From positions 5,901,001 through 5,963,000 of the forward strand of contig NC_081414.1 of NCBI RefSeq assembly GCF_030272615.1: a stretch of 62,000 bases of DNA, read 5' to 3'. A model generated the notes under the pieces. The model worked only from the letters and a program-made list of their open reading frames with translations, was not told where the DNA came from and did no database searches. Positions 32,301 to 42,776 of the stretch are shown here, one piece after another. A program made the translations under genes and the position numbers. Every line of letters starts with the position of its first letter. The first letter of the stretch is position 1. The DNA comes from Cryptomeria japonica. Lineage: Eukaryota; Streptophyta; Pinopsida; Cupressales; Cupressaceae.

Positions 32301-34126
32301 TCCTCAAAAAGTTTGAAATTGTCAAAAAAATCAAGAAAAAAAAAATAATAAAAAATAAAAAATAAAAAAATGAGAAAAAGATCCTGAAAAATTCGTCACT
32401 TTGGTGAAAACCTGGCAAACAGGCGCTTTATGACACACAAAAAAAAAAAAAATCAGAAAAAGAAAGAAAAACAATTCATCCATTAGTGAAAATCACTTGG
32501 TGGCGCTACGGACAAGTACCTTGGTGAAAACCTCTGTGTAGGCGCCAAGGTAAATAACCAAATCCACTGTCTATCATGTCAATATTACAAATCATCTGCC
32601 ATCCAGCCCACCCATGCGCAACATTCCTTCTTTTCCGCCTCCTAATAAAACATGCGTATGATGATGGGTCTTCACCTAAGTCATGAACAAGGAATGTTCC
32701 ATTAAAACTGAGCTTTTATGCCTCTGTGTAAGCTTCAAGAAGTCTTGAGAAACAATCCCAAGTCCACAGGTCACTCTCCAAAACCATTAAATCGCTTGCC
32801 TAATCCAAAAGCCCACTTTGCCATAGGGATGAATGCTTCCCTTGCCTGGCAACCTAATCCTTCATCCTAGTTCCACTCTTGGCAAGAGGTATCATTTGGT
32901 TGCAAGGAAGTGACTTGTTAGATTTTGTTAGATCTTTTCATATAGACTTGCATATTTTGCCCTATGACTGCCACTATTTATGACTGCCTCGGTTCTTCCA
33001 TATCTAGGTACGTTATGATAGGTGCATACTGGGGCATATTTCATAGTATGGAATGTTTTGGATCCCTCTTGTATAAACCGATGACCTGGTACTAGTGTTT
33101 ATCAACACTTACCTTCTCATGTACAAGAGGTATTGGTGTGTTTGAGGGTTTCCTTGCACGAACCCACAACTTTGTATTAGTGTTTCTTAACACTTCCATT
33201 GTTGTGTGCAAGAAATTCCCATTTGTCTACAAAGTCAGTCCACGCCCTAGGTCTCTCATGGCATCCCAATTTCTATAATCAGTGGTGCAAGCCACTCAGG
33301 GCAACATCAAACTAGGTTGGCTCTCCACATTTGTTGTGCACAAAATCTCACCATCATTCCATCAAATCCTAAACTCAATAATCCCATGGAGTTCTCAATT
33401 TCCCCCACTTCCCATCTATTCCATATTCTTCTATCTAAGATCATTGTGTTATTATTGGCATATTCCCTCTTTTTATTAACACATTCACATCATGTAGAGT
33501 GCATTTCTTAGACAATCATTTTTTTCCACAAAACATTTACCATATAAGATTGCATCAATAAAAGATACACTCATCCATATAGAATTACATTTAGACTGCA
33601 TCATAAATCATTCACACATGTGTATTTATACATAAAGCATAAAAAACACTCATCCTGCATCCAAAAACTATGTCAACAACACATCATAAACATACATACA
33701 TAAGCATCCACTCTATATCACAAAATAGGTCAACATAGAACATCCATGATTGCATCCACATATGACATTGTAAGACAAACAAAAATAATCCATCACAATA
33801 ATTGCTACACATCATCTGTCACCAATCGAATCATGTATACATATATATATAAAGAGGAAAATATGTCCGTCCTGATACAATGACCCCTCATTGGGTCCAT
33901 TGTGGCATATATGGGCCCCCATGAGGGCTCATCTTCCCCCACAGTCTCGCCTCTCCTATTCTTCTTTCCAAATTCTTCACAATTGCTTCATATTTCTTCC
34001 TCATTTATCCCTTCCACCATGATCCTTCTTCCTCTTTTTTCAAAAAAATTCTCAAGGGGGCATACACCTCCCATGCTTTATGCTGGGGCATCCTTTTCTT
34101 CTTCTATCTTCTACACATCACCAAAA
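32301..34126 (+). other. Long 3' untranslated region of Tat-2
   Basis: No gene is visible. It starts with an A-rich stretch (32,325-32,470). GGTGAAAACCT followed by an AGGCGC word occurs near 32,403 and 32,522. Two related hairpins lie near 33,094 and 33,177. CAT-rich sequence fills 33,490-33,840. Confidence 0.6.
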
Positions 34127-34170
34127 TGTAGACACTTAAAAATAATTATCTTAGTTATTTTTAATTCCTA
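34127..34170 (+). repeat. Duplicated head of the Tat-2 LTR
   Basis: ACCAAAATGTAGACACTTAAAAATAATTAT reads like the 3' LTR start and its approach at 34,753 (CAAAATGTAGACACC), then stops matching after about 45 bases where the minisatellite begins. Confidence 0.7.
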
Positions 34171-34180
34171 TTCTGATTCT

Positions 34181-34670
34181 GATCATGTCCTATACAAGAT
34201 GAATCCTTCCTAAAACTAGATGCTGTGATCAATCATGTCTTATATAGGATCAATCCTTCCTGAAACCAGACGCTGTGATCAATCATGTCTTATACAGGAT
34301 GAATCCTTCTTGAAACCAGACACTATGATCAATCATGCCTTATACAGGATTTATCCTTCCTGAAACCAGATCTTGTGATCTGATCATGTCTTATATAGGA
34401 TGAATCCTTCCTGAAACTAGACGTTGTGATCTGATCATGTCTTATACAGGATGATTCCTTCCTGAAACCAGACATTGTGAATTGATCATGTCTTATATAG
34501 GATGAATCCTTCTTGAAACCAGATGTTGTGATCTGATCATGTCTTATACAGAATGAATCCTTCCTGAAACCAGACATTAAGATCAATCATGTCTTATACA
34601 GGATGTATCCTTCCTAAAACCAAACGCTCTGATCATGTCTTATAAATGATGACTCCTTCCTAAAATCGGA
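34181..34670. repeat. Minisatellite of 50/51-base units
   Basis: About ten units with GATCATGTCTTATACAGGAT and CCTTCCTGAAACCAGA. Unit starts, taken at ATCATG, are near 34,182, 34,232, 34,282, 34,332, 34,383, 34,434, 34,485, 34,536, 34,586 and 34,632. Most steps are 50 or 51 bases, so long antisense open frames with a 17-residue repeat are a by-product. Confidence 0.9.
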
Positions 34671-34741
34671 CTGAATCTAGACCTTATCAATCGAATCAAA
34701 CAAGATTATTCTTTGAATCAACACGTCATTACACCTCGCTT

Positions 34742-34756
34742 CAAAGAGGGGCAAAA
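34742..34756 (+). other. Polypurine tract of Tat-2
   Basis: CAAAGAGGGGCAAAA lies directly before the 3' LTR start TGTAGACACC. Confidence 0.75.
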
Positions 34757-34993
34757 TGTAGACACCTAAAAGTAATTATTTTTAATTACTTTTAATTCCT
34801 CACATAATTAATTAATTAATTATGTTAATTCAAATTCTCCTCAATATTAATTAAATATAATTAATATTGTCACTATAGTATGTGACTGATTTATTTAATA
34901 AATCAATCCCTTTCTTTATTCTTCTAAAAGATTAAATCCTCACAAATCTTCCTCTTGGCTAATTAATTTCAATTAATTAGTTAACCCACATGA
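34757..34993 (+). repeat. 3' LTR of Tat-2, first part
   Basis: It matches 23,283-23,530 nearly base for base until TTAACCCACATG, where the minus-strand element enters. The LTR resumes at 41,713. Confidence 0.9.
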
Positions 34994-35817
34994 TGTTAGG
35001 AAACTCACAGATACTGAGAGGAGGGGGTGAATCAGTATCTAACCAATAATTAGAATTTCTCAACTTAAAACATGCAGAACATATTATAACAGTGTACCGG
35101 TATGCAAGAAATAATGTAGTAAATAGAAATAAAAGAAACCACATGAAAATAACACCATAACACAATTATTTAATGAGAAAACCCGGTGTGGGAAAAACCT
35201 CGGTGGGATTTGTGACCCACAATATTCACTTACTAGCCAATAAGAGAATATTACTTACAATAGGGGCCTGCACATGTAGGAAGGCCAAGTGCCTAGAGCT
35301 CACTGCTCAAATGGGAAGTCTCACTAACTTACAATGTGGATTGTACAAATCCAATAACTTGTATTGGTTTACAATAGCATCTTCAATGCTAGATTCAGTA
35401 TCGGTTTCTGCTCTGTTCTTTACATATACCCCTTAACCTATATTTCGCATAATAGGTCTGCCTAATCTTTTTCTCCTTTTTTTTTTCACTTACATCACTT
35501 ACTTACAAAATGTCTACAATGATCTCTTTTATATATAAGAGTCATTTTACAATGATATCAAGTTGGCTTACAAAGTTTTTCAAATAATAAACAAAATATA
35601 ATATATCAAAAATCATGTCCGCCTCTATGTCGGTATGCTTCCTTTCTCTGTGTCGGTGCTGATGTTCTGAGTGCCGGTGTAGAGTGTGTTTTGCTGATGC
35701 TAGTGAACTATCTTTCTGGTGTAATGTCTTACCGATGCCATAGGATTGTAAGGTTGCCATCAATGACAAAACCTTCAATCACATACAATGTCTCATTGGA
35801 GTGTGCATATGCCAACA
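34994..35817 (-). repeat. 3' LTR of the non-autonomous element
   Basis: 824 bases, TG to CA ends, partner of 40,854-41,712. Confidence 0.92.
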
Positions 35818-35970
35818 ATCTCCCCCTTTGGCATTGATGGCAACACTCATGAGAAATTTCAAAAGTGTATCCAAAAATGTGAAGTCCAAAAATGTTACCA
35901 AAAATGTGTGCTCCCCCTGAGCATATGATTCCTGTGATATTTGAATTTTCTCATACCAATACTCCCCCTT
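35818..35970 (-). other. Cluster of three polypurine tracts
   Basis: On the minus strand GCCAAAGGGGGAGAT lies directly before the 3' LTR (35,818-35,832). Further GGGGGAG tracts are at 35,911-35,918 and 35,961-35,970. The first and last share GATGCCAAAGGGGGAG-type context, suggesting a duplication. Multiple purine tracts are a known Sirevirus trait. Confidence 0.7.
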
Positions 35971-36164
35971 TGGCATCAATGACAAAGGTTGTCAAGATGT
36001 CAGTAGAGTTTGTAGTTTCAACCTTGTAACTAGGTGGTTACAATTTGAAATAGATCCACCAAAATCAAGTTTATACTCTCCATAAACTATTTACAGTCTC
36101 TTATTGTTGTCTCTGTTCTTTTAGTTGTACTGGTGAGGTGCTACAAATGCTCTACCAGTGTTTT

Positions 36165-39100
36165 CTATCCCTGTATCAGTGCCTCAGATATTTCCTTCCG
36201 CAATGATGCTAGATAGTCCAATCTTGGACTTAGTTTTAATCTCAGATGCTTTGCCTTATTCACTATTCTCTCCTTTTCTCTTTCTAATTTAAGTAATTCT
36301 TCCTCAAAATTTGTTATCTTTTGCTCAAAAACTGATAATGTATCAGGTGAGTTAACAAAATTATCAGCAAGTTTATTGATTTCATCCTGTACCTTTCTTA
36401 TTTTCTTATCTATGTCTACAGTCAAAAATTTTGTCTTATAGGTGTCTTTGTAAAAAGTTTTGTACTCTTTCAATAAGTTACACAGTTCCGGTAGAAGTGT
36501 GTCAAAATCCCTGGTACACTTCTTTATTTTCTCATCAAAGAATGTTTGTTTTTCAATGTCTACTTTGTCCTTCAATGTCTCTTCCTTTATTTTCTCAATG
36601 TTTTCTATGATATATTTACACAAGGTATCAAGTTATCCTAAAGAATCTTTATTGTCTATATTATAGTTAGGAGCAATTACCTTCAAAATTGGGATTATGT
36701 CATCTATTGCTTTGTAGGCCTGTGAACTACAATCTGTTATACTTTTGATTGAATCCAAAAGTACTTTAGCCACATTAGTTGATTTGTAGCCTGATGATGA
36801 GGAACCTATATTTTGAGTACCGCCGGTGGAAGTAACCAAGCTTGTATTGGCCTCTGGTAGGTCTGTTTGTGTTTGCATTTCCTTAAGCAATGGTTTTTCT
36901 ACTTCTCTAGTTGCTGGTTGCACTGTTTCCTCATGAACCTGTTCCTGTACCTATTGTTGTTCCTCTTCCAGAGCCTTTTGCTCTGTTTGTTTCTCTGTTT
37001 GTTGCATTGTCTCAGTCTGAGTCCGAGTTTCTACCTGTTGCTCTTTGACATCTACCAGTTTCTCTTGTGTGTTTTTTAGTTTGCTCATCTACCGGAGGCT
37101 CACTAGCCATGTCAGTCTTATCAGTTGTATCTTTGTCTACCACAATTTTGTTCTTTTGTGTATCAACATCTACTATATATAAGACTTCAGGATTAGGATT
37201 GACATCCTCTACATCCATACTTTCAACTATCGGTTGATCTTTTGTAGTTGTGGTTGTTACCAGTGGAGTAATCAAAGGAGGTGGGGGTAAGTTGTCTTTA
37301 ACCTTGATACTAGGTGTTCCACCAATTTTACCTTTACCCTTGTCTCTTTCTTTTTGATATACCTTTATAGGTTTGGGGTTCTGGTATTCTTCCTGTTTTT
37401 CTTTTTCCACTAGGAAAATGTCCCATGCATTTTTTGTCTCCTCAGTCACCTCATTAACTCTTCCAACCATTAAAGCGATGTGCCGGTGTGCAGTAGAAAA
37501 TACTGACCGGTTGGCTTCAGCAATTAAGTCATCAATTTCTTTGGGTGAATTCACCAGGCATACAACAAGTAGCTTTTCTATCTTTATTTTCTTGTCAAGT
37601 TCTATTACTGCTCGTCTCCTTGCTTCCAGCCTCTTAAATAGTTCATCTGGTACTTCATCTACAACTTCCATCAAAAATTTCTTATACATGTCCATATGCA
37701 ATATAACACTGTTTTCTACTTGTTCTTTTTCATCAGTTGTCAGTGTGTCATATAATTTCTCTATATTCTTTAGTTTCCCTTCCTCTATAATTTCATTTAA
37801 CAGTATGTCAAGAGGAGCCAGGTTCTTATTTTTCCTCTTCTTCTTCTTGGGTGTCAGTTTCTTCTTTGGTGTAGCCTTTCTTACCGGAGATCTCACTGCT
37901 TGTTGTTTTTGTCTTGTCCTCCTAGGTTAGGGTGTGGTTGCTGGTGAGGGATCTCTTTTCCTTGCAACTCTCTTGAAAGTTGCAGGCATGTCATTCTCTG
38001 AAGATGTGCCTACCGGTGATAGGTGAGTTTCAGGTTGTGGAGCTGCTAACTCATCCTCTGTTATACTGGCTTGTCCCATTACTTTATCCTTGATTTCCTT
38101 TGCTTGCCTAGAACCTCTTCTTACAACTGCCTCAACCTTTTTCACTCTCTTCTTAGATTGTATTTGGCTTTCAATAGTTTCTGCACTACCAAATACTTCT
38201 TCCTTAGGTTCTTTAGGGGCTTCCAGAAGTGCTTTAGCATATGTTTCAATGATAAGGTCATCTGTTTCATAACCCATTTCTGTTACCCAAACTGTCCTAG
38301 GGATGACTGCTTCCATTCAGATCTCATCCTTCTTAATTACAAAGCATATGTTATCCTTATATTTGTCAACAATCCTTTGTGATAATCTGATTCTTTTCTT
38401 CATTTTGGCCTTAAGTGCTTGAAAATAGTCTTGGATATTCTGATCCTTATCTTCTCCCATATTGTTGAATAGTTCTATTAGCTGTTTACCTACCGGTATA
38501 TCATATCCAAGTTCTTTGTAGCCTATACCGGGAACCTGTTTGGTTATATGTAGCATCAGACATACTAGCAGATTTCCAAACCTAAAAGTTCCTTTCTTGT
38601 CCTTCTTAATCTTGCCTAAGTTGTCAATTAATTCATCCTTCAACCATTCACATACATCAATCTTTACATTATCTGTGACCATGTCATAAGCACTCTTAAT
38701 GCATAGACTTGACACTGAATTGAGTCTATTTGCATGAGTAGCTTTATACCCTAAAATCATGCTGATAAATCTTACATTAGTATCTTTTACATCATTGACT
38801 CTTAAGCACCTTTTATTAGATGTGGCACCAGTTAGGTTCATAACTAGGTCATTGGAGACCTTCTTAGTTTTGTTTGGCCTTTTACCGGTGGTCGGTAACC
38901 CTGTGACAGCTTTCACAGCTTCCTTAGTGATTTTGTGAATTGCATCTAACCAGAAAAATTCACCATGTACCTTGCTTAAGACTATCCTAATCATATCCTT
39001 GGGGAATTTAGGAATGCTAAGGATCTTTGTAAATCCTAGGGTTTCAATGATCTTATGTTCATCTTTTACATTACCAGATTCATCACATATGACAGATTTA

Positions 39101-39324
39101 AACATGGTTTTAATCTCTTCATCTCTTAGTTCCTCAATGTTGCAATGAATGTAAATTCTGGGGTCTTCAGCATAAACAACTCCCTTAGGAATTTGAGAAA
39201 AAGCACCTAAAGTATCATCTTTCTTTGCTACCTCGGGAACTAATTGAAATATGGGCCTAGGTCTTTTTACAACTTCCACAATAGTAGGGTTTGCTATATA
39301 TTCAAGTGCAGAGGTGGATGCCAT
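36165..39324 (-). pseudogene. Large passenger protein of the non-autonomous element, unknown function
   Basis: ATG at 39324 (MASTSALEYIANP) opens about 1,050 codons. Stops at 38,319 (TGA), 37,929 (TAA) and 36,626 (TAA), and one frame change near 37,030-37,060, break it; each stop can be one C-to-T step from Arg or Gln. Layout: a globular N-terminal region of about 330 residues (GEFFWLDAIHKITKEA, AVTGLPTTGKRP, FRFGNLLVCLMLHITKQ), a basic Lys/Pro-rich middle (TPKKKLTPKKKKRKNKN at about 37,870), a Thr/Pro/Val stretch and a C-terminal coiled coil (FEEELLKLEREKERI). There are no catalytic motifs for mobility. I do not recognise the family; proteins of this style are often seen beside plant retrotransposons. 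It sits where pol should be. Confidence 0.7.
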
Positions 39325-39628
39325 GATAAAATACCTTTTACTACCTTTAGGATGGATGATTGCTTGAAGTGTTCTTGCCTCTTGCTTGAAATGCCTTAGC
39401 TCAGAATCTTCACGCTCTTCATAGGTTTGAAATCTCGGTGAAATGAAATGGAGCCAAAACCACAAATTTATAGTGTTAATTTGCCATCTACCACATTAAA
39501 TGCATGCCGGTTAAGTATTCACTTAACATTGTCTATCGGTAATGAAGTAATTTCCAACTTCTCATCTCTAACCGAGGGAATAATACATGTGTCATTAGAT
39601 TGCCAAACCCTCAAGGAAACTTTCTTCA

Positions 39629-40270
39629 ATTCGATGAAGAACTTCCTGTTGGTGGAGCATCACTCTATCTTGCCGATGAAGCATTACTCTGTCCTGCTGG
39701 TGAAGCATTGACTGATTCTACCGGTGGAGGAGTATTCCCAATATTTAGATCAACTTTTCTAATCCATTATTTTGAGAATTCTTGCTTAACCTCTTCAACT
39801 TTTTCTTTACCTTTCAAGCTAGAACTTTTGTTGTCTGCCAGTGATCCTTTACTTCTACAGAATTTTGCAATATGCCCAATCTTGTTACATGCATAACAAG
39901 TTACATTATTCTTCTGAATAGCTTTCCCATAACCTATGCTGGTTTGTGTTCTACATTGATTAGATAAATGTCCAAATCTTCCACAAACATAACATCTCAC
40001 ATTCATTCTGCAATTCTCAGAATTGTGACCAGCTTTGTTGCATTTAGAACATTGACTGGTGGGTGTGTTGATATTCTGATAATTTCTAGATCTACATTCA
40101 TTTGCTCTATGACCATACTTATTATAGTTAAAGCATTTTCCATTGAATTTATAAGCATTAGGTTGCCTTATCGGTTTGCTGTGATCCTGTATGTTTGCAG
40201 TACCGGAGCTTTCACCAACTTCAAAGCCAATTCCAGAAGTGTCACCTTTAGGTTTTTGATTCTTCAGCAA
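39629..40270 (-). pseudogene. Gag zinc-knuckle part with four CCHC motifs
   Basis: Four knuckles follow one another at about 40,130-39,845: CFNYNKYGHRANEC (second Cys lost to Tyr), CSKCNKAGHNSENC, CYVCGRFGHLSNQC and CYACNKIGHIAKFC. The frame first stops at 39,767, then continues past that TAA and a later TAG through Asn/Ala/Ser/Pro repeats (SVNASPAG, SNASSA, SDAPPTG) to a TGA near 39,630. CCHC knuckles bind nucleic acid and package genomic RNA. Four in a row is more than the one or two usual in LTR-element Gag. Confidence 0.82.
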
Positions 40271-40782
40271 GGTGCCAAGTTCTTCTTAGCTTTTCTTGAA
40301 TTTTTCTTATGTTGATTTGCAGTTTCTAGTTCTCTTTCTAAGACTTCTTTCTGTCTCATCAGTTCATTAGAGTCATTTTGAGTGTGCATCAGATCTGTCT
40401 TTAATAGATCATTTTCATTTCTAAGTCTTGTGTTCTCATTTGCTGCATCACTTAGTCTTCTAGTCAATTCTTCTTCATTTTTCTTCCTGTCTTCAATCTC
40501 TTTACAAAATCTCATAGTCATATCCTCCATCTCATTCTTTGTAGTTATGTTCTCCAGTTTCAGCTTACTTAACATATCATTAAGTGATTCCTTTTCATCA
40601 TTCTCATTTTGCATCTTTTCACAAAGTTCTCTTCTCTTATTTCTTGGAATAGTAAGATTCTCTTGAAGTGCCTGAATGATATCCTGAGTTGCTTTTAGAT
40701 CATCTTCTAATTTGATATTTTTCAAATTTTCTGCATCATAGTCTGAGAGAGCCGCTTCAAGTTGCTTCATCAGATTTTCCAT
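40264..40782 (-). pseudogene. Gag-like coiled coil of the non-autonomous element
   Basis: ATG at 40782 (MENLMKQLEAALSDYD) opens 172 residues that are almost entirely charged heptad repeats (LEDDLKATQDIIQALQ, ELTRRLSDAANENTRL), ended by TGA at 40,264. The zinc-knuckle part follows at once in another frame, overlapping by a few bases, so a one-base slip probably split a single Gag. Only about 70 bases separate the primer site from this ATG, so the leader is very short and the usual N-terminal Gag domain seems absent. It may serve as a particle or RNA-binding partner. Confidence 0.7.
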
Positions 40783-40833
40783 CTTTACCAGTGTCAAAAT
40801 CTTCCTCAAGCTATTAGGCTTCTAAAAATAGAG

Positions 40834-40851
40834 GACCAGGCTCTGATACCA
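40834..40851 (-). other. Primer-binding site, initiator-Met type
   Basis: TGGTATCAGAGCCTGG on the minus strand, two bases from the LTR end, matches the standard plant initiator-tRNA complement. It fixes the element's direction. Confidence 0.92.
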
Positions 40852-40853
40852 AT

Positions 40854-41712
40854 TGTTAGGAAACTCACAGATACTGAGAGGGGGGGGGGGGTGAATTAGT
40901 ATCTAACTGGTAATTAGAATTTCTCAACTTAAAACATGCTGAACATATTATAACAGTGTACCGGTATGCAAGAAATAATGCAGTAAATAGAAATGAAAGA
41001 AACCACATGAAAATCACACCATAACACAATGATTTAATGAGGAAACCCGGTGTGGGAAAAACCTTGATGGAATTTGTGACCCACAATATTCGCTTACTGG
41101 CCAATAAGAGAATATTACTTACAATAGGGGCCTGCACATGTAGGAAGGCCAAGTGCCTAGAGCTCACTGCTCAAATGGGAAGTCTCACTGACTTACAATG
41201 TGGATTGTACAAATCCAATAACTTGTACCGCTTTACAATAGCATCTTCAATGCCAGATTCAGTACTGATTTCTGCTCTGTTCTTCACATATACCCCTTAA
41301 CCTATATTTTACATAATAGATCTGCCTAATCTTTTTCTCCTTTCTTTTTTGCTTACATCACTTACTTACAAAATGTCTACAATGATCTCTTTTATATATA
41401 AGAGTCATTTTACAATGATATCAAGTCGGCTTACAAAGTTTTTCAAATAATAAACAAAATATAATATATCAAAAATCCTGTCGGCCTCTGTGCCGGTATG
41501 CTTCCTTTCTCTGTGCCGGTGCCAGTGTTTTGAGTGTTGGTGTAGAGTGTGTTCTGCTAATGCCAGTTAACTATCATGTCGGTGTAATGCCTTGCTGGTG
41601 TAATGCCTTGCCGGTGTAATGCCTTGCCGGTGCCATAGGATTGTAAGGTTGCCATCAATGACAAAACCTTCAATCACATACAATGTCTCATTGGAGTGTG
41701 CATATGCCAACA
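40854..41712 (-). repeat. 5' LTR of the non-autonomous element
   Basis: 859 bases. It aligns with 34,994-35,817 throughout. By eye I count about 24 substitutions, mostly transitions, in the first 460 aligned bases. A 12-base G run near 40,880 and small CCGGTG repeats near 41,580-41,635 account for most of the length difference. Confidence 0.92.
41389..41400 (-). promoter_or_regulatory. Likely TATA box of the non-autonomous element
   Basis: TATATATAAAAG on the minus strand is identical in the other LTR at 35,526-35,537. Confidence 0.5.
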
Positions 41713-42776
41713 CATGGTTCCTACAAACCATCTTCTTAATTCATCATTAACCTAATAAAGTCTTCTAGAAACTCCCTAAGCTCACTTAACCTTACTCTTC
41801 TAATTTTTAATTCTCTCCATTCATTCTCTCTCCTAGTCAAATCCTCCTACAAATCCTAATCCCACCTAACATTTCCTCTAATCCCCCTCCTAATGAGCTG
41901 CTAATGGCTAATCATCATGATTAGCCACAAAGTCAACTCCTTGTCCCTTCCATCCAACCACTAGCTTTTAATGCTCTTTTCCTAGGTGAATGTGAGATCT
42001 TCAAAATCTCACAATCCTCTAGGCATCTCCTCTCCCAAGGAATTTTTAATTCCTTCTTATTCCTCCAATCCCCATGATTATCCCTTTTTGGATAATTTTA
42101 AATTCCTCCTCCCCATTCTTCAAGGAATGTCACATCCCTTGCTCCTCTCAAGGCACATTGGGAAGTCTTCCCAATGCACTTTTCTCTTCTTAAGGTACCT
42201 TGGGAAGTCTTCCCAATGTACCTTGAGGAGTGTGGAGACAATAAATGCCTTTAAGGCATATCTCTTGGTCTCCACACCCTCTCTTGGGCTTTGTGGGAGC
42301 TCACAAACAATCCTAGCTCTTCATCTTGAATACATCCTAGCCATCCATTTTTCCTCTCCTCTTCCTATAAATTGAGGATGCCATCCCTTCATTTTTCATC
42401 TCCAAGTTTCGTAATCTTATGTTGTCCTTTTGAGCCCAGGAAATCATCTTGGAAACCTTATCATGTTCAAATCATATCTCATCCACACTTGATCATCTCA
42501 TCCTTATCATCTTCCAAATCCATTCCAATTGTGCACAACATTGGAGAGCCATCCACATCAAGCAAGCAAGAGGAGCACATCAAGTGGAGCATCACCAAGG
42601 GGTGCGTTCACTTCATCAAGCTCAACTCGAGGGAGAGGTATAAGGTTTTGTGAGGTATATGCATCTTATTCATGTTTTCATGTGTTTTGGATTTATGTCT
42701 TTGATTTCATATGATTATATGTTTGACTTGCATGTTTTCTAACTAAATCCACTTTATAAGTCTTTTTTTCTCTTCA
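41713..42776 (+). repeat. 3' LTR of Tat-2, second part
   Basis: Starts with the repeated CATGG and continues TTCCTACAAACC as in the 5' LTR from 23,522. It ends CTCTTCA at 42,776. The TATA box is at 42,366. Confidence 0.9.

Larger units (their letters stand above)
34994..41712 (-). mobile_element. Non-autonomous Sirevirus-like LTR element carrying a large unknown protein
   Basis: Ends read TGTTAGG (34,994) and CCAACA (41,712), with flanks CATGA and CATGG, a 4/5 target duplication. On the minus strand: 5' LTR (41,712-40,854), initiator-Met primer site, Gag, a large frame of unknown function, purine tracts and 3' LTR (35,817-34,994). No protease, RT, RNase H or integrase is present on either strand, so movement must depend on another element. 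Several GGGGGAG purine tracts before the 3' LTR, the ATTGTTGG LTR junction and the initiator-Met primer fit Sireviruses (Ty1/copia). That assignment rests on non-coding motifs only. Confidence 0.85.
23283..42776 (+). mobile_element. Tat-2: Tat-like Ty3/gypsy element, containing one nested element
   Basis: Structure on the plus strand: 5' LTR, primer site, leader of about 2 kb, Gag, protease fused to RT, RNase H, a second RNase H, integrase, long 3' UTR, purine tract, and a 3' LTR split by a third element. Flanks read GTCAT (23,278) and TTCAT (42,777), a 4/5 target duplication; the undisturbed chromovirus LTR reads GTCATTTTGGAC at the same point, which confirms the junction. About a dozen lesions and a 1.8 kb internal deletion make it non-coding. 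Confidence 0.92.

Noticed and set aside
34329-34586. Protein with 17-residue repeats (SGFRKDSS, YIRHDQIT)
   Set aside because: It is a by-product of the 51-base minisatellite, whose unit happens to be a multiple of three.
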